NCBI GenBank assembly: GCA_965216225.1
Contig: CBDCFF010000021.1
Location: 1 to 64,000, forward strand
Direction: 5' to 3'
DNA from: 3107 sp965216225
GTDB lineage: Bacteria; Pseudomonadota; Alphaproteobacteria; Rhodobacterales; Rhodobacteraceae
Length of the DNA: 64,000 bases
Part shown: piece after piece, positions 1 to 8,571 of the stretch
Layout of the letters: each line of letters opens with the position of its first letter
Numbering within the stretch: the stretch's first letter is position 1
Notes under the pieces: generated by a model
Told to the model about the DNA's origin: nothing
What the model saw: only the letters and a program-made list of their open reading frames with translations
Databases searched by the model: none
Program-made: the position numbers and the translations under genes

Positions 1-1019
1 CAGTGCTCAGCAGGGAAGCCGTAGAAGGAGAGCAGCACAGCCCGGTCTTTGGTCAGTTTCCCAACCGCCTTGTCATATTTCGCGCCGTAGGTTTCCACGA
101 AGAAATCGAAGGCGGCCCCGGCTTCGGTCTTCGTTTCCGCCTGCCAGATATCATGCAGGTGGCCCTTGGCTTTGGCCTGCACCGATTTGGGCATGGCATT
201 GAGAACGTTTCCGGTCTTGTGAACCCAGCACCGTTGTTCCCGGGTGCTGCCGAAGACTTCGCGCAGCGCCGCCCAGAACCCCAAGGCGCCGTCGCCAATG
301 GCCAGATCGGGGGCGTGGGACAGCCCGCGACGCTTGAGATCGAGCAGCAACTCGCGCCAACTCTGCGTGCTTTCACGGTAGCCGTCGGTGAGGCCCAGAA
401 CCTCCTTGCGGCCCCACTCATCCGCGCCGATCAGCACCAGAACGCATTGTTTCTGCTCTTCCATACGCGGTTGGAAATAGACACCATCGGCCCAGACATA
501 GACGAAACGCCGGGCGCTGAGATCGCGGCGCTGCCAGCGTTCATACTCCGCCCCCCAGTCCGCTTTCAATCGCGAGATGGTGCTCGATGAAAGCCCTGCC
601 GCGTTCGGCCCCAACAGCGCCCCAAGAGCCTCCTGGAAGTCGCCCGTGGAAATGCCCTTAAGATAGAGCCACGGCAGCAGTTCCTCAATCGATCTGGTCT
701 TGCGCAGCCAGGGCGGCAAGATCGACGAGGCGAAACGGATCTTTTCGTCCACATTGCCCCGGTCCCGCATCCGCGGCACCTTCACTGGTACCGGGCCGAT
801 GCCGGTCATGACCTCGCGCTCGGGCAGATGACCATGGCGCACCAGCCGCGCACGGCCATCGTCCGTCACCTCGCGGGCATGGGCGGCGAGGAGCGTGGCC
901 AATTCCGCTTCCACCGCCTGTTTGAGCAGTTGGCGCGCGCCGGTTTGCAGGATGTCGGTCAGCGGGTCAGACGAAAATCCCGATGGATCGGGCAACGGCG
1001 TGATGGTAGACTTCGTCAT
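1..1019 (-). CDS. IS256-family transposase, type A (partial)
   Basis: DDE transposase of the IS256/mutator family, cut by the window start. The ATG at 1019 matches the start of the complete 416-residue copy at 53948, and about 339 N-terminal residues are inside the window. No stop or frameshift is seen. The N-terminal zinc-ribbon-like and HTH parts and most of the catalytic core are present, so this copy could be functional if its last quarter, outside the window, is intact. Confidence 0.92.
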   Translation of the reverse strand, partial: MTKSTITPLPDPSGFSSDPLTDILQTGARQLLKQAVEAELATLLAAHAREVTDDGRARLVRHGHLPEREVMTGIGPVPVKVPRMRDRGNVDEKIRFASSILPPWLRKTRSIEELLPWLYLKGISTGDFQEALGALLGPNAAGLSSSTISRLKADWGAEYERWQRRDLSARRFVYVWADGVYFQPRMEEQKQCVLVLIGADEWGRKEVLGLTDGYRESTQSWRELLLDLKRRGLSHAPDLAIGDGALGFWAALREVFGSTREQRCWVHKTGNVLNAMPKSVQAKAKGHLHDIWQAETKTEAGAAFDFFVETYGAKYDKAVGKLTKDRAVLLSFYGFPAEH

Positions 1020-1114
1020 GTGGCATATCCTTTTCTCTGCTGAGAATTGCGGCGCGTGAACAACGCCATGATATGCCGCCAATCAGCGCCATCACCAACT
1101 TTCGGCTATAACTC
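1..1114 (-). mobile_element. IS256-family element, type A, copy 1 (cut by window start)
   Basis: The right end of an IS256-type element is visible at 1089-1114: it carries the inverted repeat also seen at the ends of two other copies (10578-13106 and 52667-54043). The remaining sequence is collinear with the complete copy at 52667-54043, without indels. About 260 bp of the element lie beyond the window start. It is inserted into the 3' part of an IS66 tnpC gene, which follows directly at 1115. Confidence 0.93.
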
Positions 1115-1748
1115 GAGTGTCGGCCAGCCAGCCCTGCGGATCAACGTTGTTCAGTTTGGCGGTTTCAATCAGCGTATAGGCGATGGCAGCGGCTTTGCCG
1201 CCTGCCGGTGATCCAACGAAGAGGTAGTTCTTGCGCCCCAAAGCAATACCTCTGATGGCCCGCTCGGCCGCATTATTGTCGATCTCGAGATGGCCATGTT
1301 CAAGGTATGGCCGGAGCCGTGGCAACCGGGTCAGCGCATAACGGATGGCCCCTGCAAGTGGCGATTTGCCAGAGATAGCGGGCAGTTGGGCACCCAGCCA
1401 ATTGCCCAGGTCATCGAAGACGGGTCTGGCCTCGGCCTGCCGTATGGCGGTACGCTGATCCGGCGGCGATCCACGGGCCTCTTTCTCGATAGCGTAGAGC
1501 CCTGCTATCCGCTTGATCGCCTCTTCGGCGATGGCCGAGCCCTGGGCTTTATGCACATCGACGAACTTGCGCCGGATGTGGGCCATGCAGGCGACCTCGC
1601 GGATGTCGCCAGAACGGTAGAGGTCGTTGAATCCGGAATAGCCGTCCGCATGCATCCAGCCCTGGTATCTCTTCAAGTGATCCTTGGGATGCTGACCCCT
1701 GCGGTCCGGCGAGAACTGATACCAGGCAGCAGGCGGCGCCTCGCTGTC
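1115..1748 (-). pseudogene. IS66 transposase TnpC, internal fragment
   Basis: The minus strand matches residues about 268 to 478 of the intact IS66 TnpC at 50040-51566, starting at the DSEAPPAAWY segment and stopping after GWLADT. The C-terminal tail is cut by IS256-A at 1114, and the N-terminal half is cut by IS21 at 1749. The missing upstream half does not reappear beyond the IS21 right end at 4386, so the locus has been rearranged as well as interrupted. Non-functional. Confidence 0.93.
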
Positions 1749-1932
1749 TGCTGCGCGACAAACAAGGTGAGAATCCAGCGTCAATCAGGATGAGAACGCG
1801 TGTGCGGGGGCTCGCAGGGAGGGCGTAGCCCGACTGGGGAGGCCCCGCACACGCGTTTTGCCCTTTTGGGGCGGGCCTGACGGTTGTGGCCGGCTCGGAT
1901 AAGGAATGATTTTCTGTGCAAGGGGATCGTTC

Positions 1933-3453
1933 ATGCCGGGCTGTCATGTCACTGACCAACAAATGAGGCTCTTCATGACGCTCAGATCGACCCATTCCGT
2001 TGCCGTTGCCGCTGCCAAGGCGGGGATCAGCCAGGCAACGGGCTATCGGCTGCAAGCTGACCCAATTTTACCATCACAGAAGAAGGCCCCTCGCGGCCGG
2101 CGGCATCCGGACCCGCTGGCGGACATTTTTGATGCGGAGGTCGTGCCGCTTCTGCGGTCCTCACCGGGGATCCGACCTGTGGCGGTTTACGAGGAGCTTC
2201 TGCGTCGGCATTCTGATCTGGGTACGGGCATCCGACGGACTCCGGAGCGACGGATACGCGCCTGGAATGCGGAACACGGCCCTGAACAGGACGTCATTTT
2301 CCGGCAGACCCACACACCGGGCAAAATGGGCCTGTCGGATTTCACCGCCATGGGCAAGTTGGGTGTGACCATTGCCGGTGAGGCACTGGGCCATCGACTG
2401 TATCACTTCCGGCTTGCCTATAGCGGGTTTCAGCACGCCCACGTCGTGCTGGGCGGCGAAAGCTATGTGGCGCTGGCTGAGGGATTGCAGAACGCCCTCT
2501 GGACGCTCGGCGGCGTGCCACACAATCATGGAACTGACAGCCTGTCGGCGGCCTTCAAGAACCTGGATAAGTCATCCCGGGCCGATCTAACCGACCGCTT
2601 CGACGCCCTGTGCAACCATTATGGAATGACGCCGACGCGCAACAACAAGGGCGTCGCACACGAGAACGGTTCCATCGAGAGCCCCAATGGGCATCTGAAG
2701 CGCACCATTGAGGACGCGCTGGTCATGCGTGGGTCGCGCGACTTCGAAAGCTTGCAAGATTATCGTCGCTTCATCGACGAGATCGTGGGCCGGATCAACG
2801 CCCGCAATGCCAAGCGTATCGATGCGGAACGTGCGAGCCTCAGACCTTTGCCGACGCGGCGGACCACGGATTACGAGGAGATCACGTTGCGCGTCACTTC
2901 CTCCGGGGGCTTCACCTTGCGCAAGGTGTTCTACACCGTGCCATCCCGGTTGATCGGGCATCAGCTGCGGGTTCGGCTCTACGATGATCGGTTGGAGCTG
3001 TTCCTGGGAAGCTCTGCCCTGCTAACGCTGACACGCGGACGAGCCTCGAGCACCGGGAGCCATGGGCACGTGGTCAATTACCACCACGTCATCCACTCCT
3101 TGCGCAAAAAGCCCATGGCGCTGATGGGGCTGGTCTATCGGGATCAGCTATTCCCGCGCCGGGCGTTCCGTAACATGTTCGCATTCCTGCTGGAGCAGAC
3201 CAGTGAGAAGGCGGCGTGTCGCATGGTTGTCGATCTTCTGGCGCTGGCACACGAGCGGGGCTGCGAGGCTGAATTGGCAGCGCAGCTTGAGGAGGACCTT
3301 CGCCAGAAGCGCCCGCCTGACATGGCGGCCCTACGCGCAGTGTTTAGCCCATCACAAGACGCACTCCCCCAAGTCGCGGTGCAACTGGCCGACCTGTCAT
3401 CTTACGACCAGTTGGTCGGCGGTACGCCATCCGCTCAGGAGGTGACAGCATGA
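1933..3453 (+). CDS. istA: IS21-family transposase IstA
   Basis: IstA performs DNA cleavage and strand transfer of the IS21 element. It has an N-terminal HTH region followed by an rve-type DDE core. I place the start at the ATG at 1933 because it has AAGGGG about 8 bases upstream; an in-frame ATG at 1906 has no comparable site. The gene overlaps istB by four bases (ATGA), suggesting translational coupling. Compared with copy 2 it differs at a few residues: NHG instead of NHR near the catalytic core, and P instead of L at about residue 115. The arginine position is normally conserved beside the second Asp, so activity of this copy could be reduced (inference). Confidence 0.93.
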   Translation: MPGCHVTDQQMRLFMTLRSTHSVAVAAAKAGISQATGYRLQADPILPSQKKAPRGRRHPDPLADIFDAEVVPLLRSSPGIRPVAVYEELLRRHSDLGTGIRRTPERRIRAWNAEHGPEQDVIFRQTHTPGKMGLSDFTAMGKLGVTIAGEALGHRLYHFRLAYSGFQHAHVVLGGESYVALAEGLQNALWTLGGVPHNHGTDSLSAAFKNLDKSSRADLTDRFDALCNHYGMTPTRNNKGVAHENGSIESPNGHLKRTIEDALVMRGSRDFESLQDYRRFIDEIVGRINARNAKRIDAERASLRPLPTRRTTDYEEITLRVTSSGGFTLRKVFYTVPSRLIGHQLRVRLYDDRLELFLGSSALLTLTRGRASSTGSHGHVVNYHHVIHSLRKKPMALMGLVYRDQLFPRRAFRNMFAFLLEQTSEKAACRMVVDLLALAHERGCEAELAAQLEEDLRQKRPPDMAALRAVFSPSQDALPQVAVQLADLSSYDQLVGGTPSAQEVTA

Positions 3454-4259
3454 CATCGCCCCAGACCGATACCGCCCGCCTAACCTTGGCTCTGACCGAA
3501 TTGCGCTTGCCAGCCATCAAGGCGCTATGGCCGCGCTTTGCGGAACAAGCCGACAAGGAAGGCTGGCCCGCCGCTCGGATGCTCAGCACCCTGGTGGAGC
3601 ATGAACTGGCTGAACGAGATCGCCGTCGTATCGAGCGACATCTCGCACAGGCACGCCTGTTGCCCGGAAAAACGATCGACACCTTCGACTTCACAGCCGT
3701 CCCCATGCTGTCCAAGGCCCATGTCAGTGCGATCACCGCTGGCGACAGCTGGATCGGAAAGGGCGGCAACATCCTGCTGTTTGGGCCGCCAGGTGTGGGC
3801 AAATCACATCTCGGCTCAGCCATCGGGCTCGCCCTTGTCGAGCAAGGCTACCGCGTCCTATTCAGCCGCACCACCGATCTGGTCCAGAAACTCCAACAGG
3901 CCCGCCGCGATCTCGTCCTCGAAAGTGCCATTGCAAAGCTCGACAAATTCCATCTGCTGATCCTCGATGACATCACCTACGTCACCAAGGATCAGGCTGA
4001 AACCAGTGTGCTCTTCGAACTCATCAGCGCGAGATATGAACGCCGCTCAATGTTGATCACGGCCAACCAGCCCTTCGGGGAGTGGAATGCGATTTTTCCA
4101 GACCCGGCCATGACATTGGCCGCCGTCGACAGGCTCGTGCACCACGCAACCATCTTCGAGATGAATGTCGAAAGCTACCGGCGAAGAGCAGCACAAAAGG
4201 CAAAGGGGCCGGGAAGGCCTGCACAAAAAGCCACACCGGAAAACACCAAAGCTGATTGA
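3450..4259 (+). CDS. istB: IS21-family ATP-binding helper IstB
   Basis: AAA+ ATPase of the DnaC/IstB group that assembles with IstA to select targets and activate transposition. 269 residues, normal for the family. Walker A is GPPGVGKS at about residue 112 and Walker B is LLILDD at about 172. Start codon overlaps the istA stop. The amino-acid sequence is the same as that of copy 2 (51776-52585). Confidence 0.95.
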   Translation: MTSPQTDTARLTLALTELRLPAIKALWPRFAEQADKEGWPAARMLSTLVEHELAERDRRRIERHLAQARLLPGKTIDTFDFTAVPMLSKAHVSAITAGDSWIGKGGNILLFGPPGVGKSHLGSAIGLALVEQGYRVLFSRTTDLVQKLQQARRDLVLESAIAKLDKFHLLILDDITYVTKDQAETSVLFELISARYERRSMLITANQPFGEWNAIFPDPAMTLAAVDRLVHHATIFEMNVESYRRRAAQKAKGPGRPAQKATPENTKAD

Positions 4260-4404
4260 CGCTCCGCGACAATCAAAAAACAAACCCCTTGATCGCGGCA
4301 CAAAAGCCCGGCATCGTCCCAAACGTCGCGACCAAGGATTCTCATCCTGATTGACGCGCACTTCTCATCTTGATTGTCGCGCTACAGGATCGGTGCATCC
4401 GCGG

Positions 4405-4559
4405 GAACGGGTGCGAAATACCATATGCCGTCTGCACCGCCTGACCCTTCGCCATCCAGACATCGAAACACGGCGAATGGGGACCGAGAAACAGTTTCGC
4501 ACGGCGGAATGGATTGATGCGAACCGTTGCAATCCGCCCGGCGCCCGATACCCTTGCAT
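4405..4559 (+). pseudogene. Unrecognised coding fragment between IS21 and IS3
   Basis: The 173-bp gap between the two ISs holds part of an unknown gene. In the frame containing EKQFR...EWID it resembles a second fragment at 37265-37345: about 27 residues align, with several differences falling at silent third positions, which shows past purifying selection on this frame. The fragment is cut on the left by IS21 (4386) and on the right by IS3 (4560). I do not recognise the family. Confidence 0.5.
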
Positions 4560-4622
4560 TGGTCTTGTCCCGGTTCAGTTCCGGTTTCTTTCGAGCAATG
4601 TTAGGAATGAAGGAGATAATGA

Positions 4623-4898
4623 ATGGCCACGAGATACACAGACGAGTATCGCCGTGATGCTGTGCGCATGGCAACCACCAGCGGCCTGCCCCGCCCTCAG
4701 GTTTCATCTGATTTGGGTGTCGGTCTTTCGACGCTGAACAAGTGGGTCCAAAAGCATCAGCATGACGATTTGATGTCTGGGCCGCACGAGGACGTTGAGA
4801 AAGAGAACGAGCGCCTGCGCAAGGAAGTCCGCTTGCTGCGCGAGGAGAGGGAAGTGTTAAAAAAAGCGGCAATCTTCTTTGCAGGCCAAAGCCGGTGA
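4623..4898 (+). CDS. IS3-family OrfA (HTH protein)
   Basis: 91-residue OrfA of an IS3-type element: a Tnp/HTH_8 helix-turn-helix N-terminal half, followed by a leucine-zipper-like segment rich in E, R and L (EKENERLRKEVRLLREE) that normally mediates dimerisation with OrfAB. A lysine-rich A-run near 4859-4865 lies at the place where IS3 elements commonly make a -1 frameshift into orfB. AAGGAGAT lies 6 bases upstream of the start. Confidence 0.9.
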   Translation: MATRYTDEYRRDAVRMATTSGLPRPQVSSDLGVGLSTLNKWVQKHQHDDLMSGPHEDVEKENERLRKEVRLLREEREVLKKAAIFFAGQSR

Positions 4899-5756
4899 GA
4901 TTTGCGTTCATCGAAGTCTGGAAAGAAGAATGGTCGGTCGAATTTCTGTGCCGCGTTATGCGGGTCACATCGCGTGGTTTTCGTGCATGGAGGGTTCGGC
5001 CTGTCAATGAGCCAGCGACAACGCGATGATATGGTGATTTTGGCACATATCCGAGAACAGCATCGCCTTGGTTTGCAAAGTTATGGTCGGCCACGCATGA
5101 CCGAGGAATTGCAGGATATGGGGCTGAAGGTCGGGCGCCGGCGCATAGGTCGTTTGATGCGTGAGAACGACATTAAGATCGTCAGAACCCAGAAATACAA
5201 GGTGACCACCGACAGCAACCACGCGTTTAATATTGCACCCAACTTGTTGGATCAGGATTTCTCTGCTGATGCTCCGAACCAGAAATGGGCGGGAGACATA
5301 TCCTATATCTGGACCAGTGAAGGCTGGCTGTATTTGGCCGTCATTCTTGACCTGTATTCCCGGCGTGTCATCGGCTGGGCTGTCAGTAATCGTATGAAGC
5401 GAGATCTGGCAATCAGGGCGTTAGACATGGCCGTGGCCCTGCGGCAACCGCCCAAGGACTGTATTCACCACACAGATCGTGGATCACAATACTGTTCACA
5501 TGATTATCAAAAGCGCCTGTCACAGCATAGCTTCAAAGTCTCGATGAGCGGCAAAGGAAATTGTTACGACAATTCCATGGTGGAAACGTTCTTCAAATCG
5601 CTCAAGGCAGAGATGATTTGGCGGAACCGCTGGGAAACCAGGCGCCAAGCCGAAGGCGCAATATTCCAGTATATCAATGGGTTCTACAATCCGCGTCGAC
5701 GCCATTCATCGTTAGGCGGCAAAAGCCCCTTGGCATTTGAACGGAAAGCCGCATAA
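4895..5756 (+). pseudogene. IS3-family OrfB transposase, apparently frameshifted
   Basis: DDE integrase-core transposase of an IS3 element (DISYIW, HTDRGSQY and FYNPRRRHSSL motifs present). The beginning of the natural protein (RFAFIEVWKEEWSVEF) is in the frame starting at the GTG at 4895, but from about 5010 onward the conserved part is in another frame, starting near the ATG at 5007-5010 (MSQRQRDDM). One extra base near 5003-5007 explains this. The DDE core itself is open to 5756. Whether the core can be made from the internal start is unknown. Confidence 0.7.
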
Positions 5757-5808
5757 ATGAATTAAGAGACCGGAACGTAACCGGGACAAGACCAATCCAG
5801 TTCGCCTA

Positions 5809-6806
5809 GAGTCCTTCACATTTTGACTGAAGCATAGCCTGTGTTTTCGAGGTAGTTTTGGCATTCCTGTTGTGTGATTGATCCGACGAGGCGTCCAACG
5901 TATCGCCAGGCCTCTTCACTGGTTCGTTTCCGAGCCATCCGCATCCAGTGTTTGATCTTGGCGAATGTCTGCTCGATCGGGTTCAGGTCTGGCGAGTATG
6001 GTGGCAGGAACCACACCCGCGCGCCTGCCGCCTTGATGGCATCGCGCACGGCTTTCGATTTATGGCAGCCGAGGTTGTCCATGATGACGATATCGCCGGG
6101 CTTCAGTGCAGGGACAAGCAGTTGATCGATATAGGCACGGAAGGACTGCCCGTTGATCGGGCCGTCAAAGACACAGGGCGCCGTCAATTGATCGCAGCGC
6201 AAGGCAGCAATGAACGTCATGGTGTTCCAGTGGCCATGGGGCGCAAAGCCGTGCAGGCGTTTGCCTTTTGGTCCCCAGCCGCGCAGCGGAGCCATGTTGG
6301 TCTTGATCCAGGTTTCATCAATGAAGACCAGCTTGCGCGGATCGAGTTGACGCATGACCCCCTTCCAGCGCTTTCGCCGGCGGGCCACATCGGCTCGGGC
6401 CCGCTCAAGGGCGAGCAGTGTTTTTTTTTGAAGCTCAGCCCCTCGCGGCGCATGAAGTGCCAGACCGCATTGTGGGACACCTTGACGCCCCGCTTCGCCA
6501 GCATGTCTTTCAGACCATGCAGCGTCAGGTGCGGCGTGCGGTTGATCTGCTCCAGGATAAAATCACGGTGGGGTTCAAGGATAATCCTGCGGTGGCCACC
6601 CATCTTGCCAGGCGCCACGCTGCCAGTCTCGCGATATCGCTGGCGCCACTTGATCACCGAAGAAACAGCCACCGAGAAACGGGCAGCCACAACACGTGCC
6701 GTCTCGCCGGAAACAACAGCTGCTACTGCACGCTCCCGAAGATCATTCGAATAGGGTTTTACCATGCATGCCGGCCTCCAGTCCCGGCACGCAGTTTGAA
6801 TCACAA
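5809..6806 (-). mobile_element. IS630-family element, copy 1
   Basis: Tc1/mariner-like IS. The left end GAGTCCTTCACATTTTGAC follows a TA dinucleotide (5807-5808), the IS630 target, and the identical junction is found for copy 3 at 47779. The right end is less sure, near 6806, where a weak inverted match to the left end occurs. It encodes a two-frame transposase. Confidence 0.82.
5816..6765 (-). CDS. IS630-family transposase read in two frames
   Basis: The N-terminal HTH part (MVKPYSNDLRERA, start ATG 6765) and the C-terminal DDE domain (FIDETW, IMDNLGCHKS, YSPDLNPIEQ) lie in different frames that meet at a run of nine A on the coding strand (6421-6429). A slippery A-run with the two halves overlapping is a known recoding arrangement in IS630 elements, so a -1 or +1 shift would give one protein of about 315 residues. 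It could also be simple decay. Copy 3 has eight A at the same place. Confidence 0.82.
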
Positions 6807-6847
6807 TTCAACGAAAAACGGAATCCCGAGATTCAAACAAATGATGA

Positions 6848-7048
6848 ACCGCTCTAGCGGCCCCGGCGGCGGTGTACGAGCTTTGCCCTGGCTTTCCCTC
6901 GCCCGAAGAGCTGGGCATGGAAGTGAACCCGGCGCAGACGGCAGATCGCTATGAAGCGCTGATGGCCCAGCATACCGGTCGCCGCATCCTGCGCCCCGAT
7001 CTGGTAACGCCAGGCCTGCGGGAAGCCGCCGGATGGAAGGGGCGGTGA
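6848..7048 (+). pseudogene. C-terminal fragment of an unrecognised protein
   Basis: An open frame without a start, reading ...VYELCPGFPSPEELGM... to a TGA at 7046-7048, has the codon pattern of a real Rhodobacterales gene. The frame is blocked upstream by a stop at 6845-6847 next to the IS630 end. It is probably the 3' end of a gene destroyed by IS630. I do not recognise the family. Confidence 0.4.
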
Positions 7049-7086
7049 TGATACGGGCCGGTCGATACGGGGCGCGGGCAGGGGCC

Positions 7087-7596
7087 TCAGCCCGGAGGCA
7101 GCAGACGCATTGCCGCGATGAGCATACCGTTCAGAACGGCAATGCCGCCCAGAAGCCGCCAAGTAAGATCGAACTTCGCGACGGAGATTTCCTTGCACAG
7201 TTCCGCACCCTGGCTGTCGATCTTTGCATCCAGTTTTTCGATCTTTGCATCCAGCGCCGCGCCCTGTTTTTCGATCTTTGCGTCCAGCTTTTCGATCTTT
7301 GCGTCCAGCGCCGCGCCCTGCTTTTCGATCTTTGCGTCCAGCGCCGCGCCCTGCTTTTCGATCTTTGCGTCCAGCGCTGCGCCCTGGCTGATGATCGCCG
7401 CCTCCAGCGCCACACCCTGGCTGTCGATCTTCTCCTCAAGTCGTTCTTCGACGCGCTCAAGATCGGCCTTCGAGGCAACGCCGCCGGTGACACCGGCATG
7501 GATCGACAGCGTGATCGCCTCGGCCTGGGCCTGGGCGAACCCCGCGTCGCGCAGACGCTGCACTTCCGCAATGGTGTTGAACGCCGTGTCGGCCAT
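7087..7596 (-). CDS. Coiled-coil membrane-anchored protein with 11-residue repeats (DUF1640-like)
   Basis: 169-residue protein. The first 45 residues (AEVQRLRDAGFAQAQAEAI...) resemble the bacterial DUF1640/CCDC90-type head. Residues about 55-135 are a continuous coiled coil built from near-identical 11-residue units (AALDAKIEKQG and variants), encoded by 33-bp DNA repeats. The C-terminus has one hydrophobic segment (WRLLGGIAVLNGMLIAAM), likely a membrane anchor or hairpin half. ATG 7596 is chosen because the conserved head begins there; an upstream extension in the same frame lacks conservation. Function unknown; bacterial relatives are often found beside mobile or phage-derived genes. Confidence 0.7.
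   Translation of the reverse strand: MADTAFNTIAEVQRLRDAGFAQAQAEAITLSIHAGVTGGVASKADLERVEERLEEKIDSQGVALEAAIISQGAALDAKIEKQGAALDAKIEKQGAALDAKIEKLDAKIEKQGAALDAKIEKLDAKIDSQGAELCKEISVAKFDLTWRLLGGIAVLNGMLIAAMRLLPPG
7210..7395. repeat. 33-bp tandem coding repeats
   Basis: Six imperfect copies of a unit containing TCGATCTTTGCRTCCAG lie in tandem inside the coiled-coil gene on the minus strand. Some units are shortened to 21 bp (LDAKIEK). The units are nearly identical in DNA as well as protein, indicating recent expansion by slippage or recombination. Confidence 0.85.
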
Positions 7597-7650
7597 GGGC
7601 GGTGTTTCCTTTTGATCCTGCCTTACCAGATAACCCGTTTTCGCGCCGGT

Positions 7651-8316
7651 TTCCAGAGGGCATTGACAGTGGCCTGCCTGACCGCCGTGCCGCTTGCCCC
7701 GCCTGCGGCATCGGCGCAGAGCGTTGCGCCCCCCCGTCTCCGCAGCGACCCCCGTGCCCGAGCTGACGGAGCAGGCGGAGCAGAGTGTTCCTGAAGCCCC
7801 CGTGGCGCTCGGGCGCGGGGATTTCATTTCCTGCCCGGTGGAGGAACTGCATGCCTCCTACCGCACGCTTCTGCCGGGCGCCGCGCAGGAAGGCTTTGCG
7901 ATCGAGGAAGAGGTTCTGCGCCTGTGCCGGGAGCGGCAGGAACTGATCAACGAGGTTGTCGGGCTGTCGGCGGAATTCCCGGTGCTGCTGGGCAATCTGC
8001 GCGCCGCGAACGCCACCGCGGCGGCGATGGTCCGTGGCGGGCGCGGATTTCCTCGGTGCGCGCCCCGCCGCCCCTGATGTCCACCAACGCCGAAGGTCTC
8101 AACAGCTTCCTGCCGGGCATCCCGGACCTGCCGCGTCTGCTGACCGTAACGGCGGACGATGTACTGCCGGACGGGAGTGAAATCGCCGGCATCGATGCGA
8201 ATGGCGTGCTGGTTCGCGACGGCGCAACCGATCCCCGACGGTTGCTGTCCACCGCCCCGGAACGGGATGCGGAAGAGCCGTCCGGTTTCATTTTGTTTGC
8301 AGGTGCGGGTGCTTGA
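7651..8316 (+). pseudogene. Degraded secreted-protein gene
   Basis: The frame starting near 7651 begins with a likely signal peptide (TVACLTAVPLAPPAASAQ, from a TTG or GTG). It shifts at a C-run near 7728-7735, continues as TPVPELTEQAEQ...EVLRLCRERQELI, and shifts again near 8035-8045 before a last open part ending at 8316 (...LPDGSEIAGIDANGVLV...). Two frameshifts and no good start codon mark it as a pseudogene. The original product would be a periplasmic protein of about 220 residues that I do not recognise. Confidence 0.55.
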
Positions 8317-8571
8317 TGTATGCTTGGATATGGTGTGGCGTTGTGCAGGCTTGGCATGATCAGCGGTGCGTCCCGGGGTTGATCAGGGGCCTTGGAATAT
8401 TTGCCCCCAAAATGGTGGAGTCAGGTTTGGCTTTGTGGTATGGTAGATAGGCAGTCTACCCCGTCAGACAGAACTGCGTTCTGCTTCCGAGGCTGACGAT
8501 GGGACGCTGCGCGCGTCCCCTTCGAACCCTTGGCGCTGCGCCGTTATTCCCTGTGAGTGGGAGGATTCGGA

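Larger units (their letters stand above)
1749..4386 (+). mobile_element. IS21-family element, copy 1 (complete)
   Basis: A 2638-bp element with related termini: the left end around 1749-1790 and the reverse complement of 4345-4386 share a terminal block and an inner block reading TCAATCAGGATGAGAA. It encodes istA and istB overlapping by ATGA. Copy 2 (51649-55672) has exactly the same length once its internal IS256 and the IS256 duplication are subtracted. The flanks (IS66 fragment on the left, unrelated sequence on the right) share no target duplication. Confidence 0.93.
4560..5794 (+). mobile_element. IS3-family element
   Basis: A 1235-bp element bounded by inverted repeats starting TGGTCTTGTCCCGGTT on the left (4560) and, reverse complemented, on the right (5794). 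It carries orfA and orfB in the usual IS3 arrangement. No clear 3-bp target duplication is seen. Confidence 0.88.

Noticed and set aside
4342..5094. 250-codon minus-strand frame across the IS3 left end
   Set aside because: It crosses an IS boundary and opposes the IS3 orfA/orfB genes and the conserved plus-strand fragment at 4480-4559.
7210..7395. CRISPR-like periodic repeats
   Set aside because: The repeats are contiguous, in frame, and encode coiled-coil units; there are no variable spacers.
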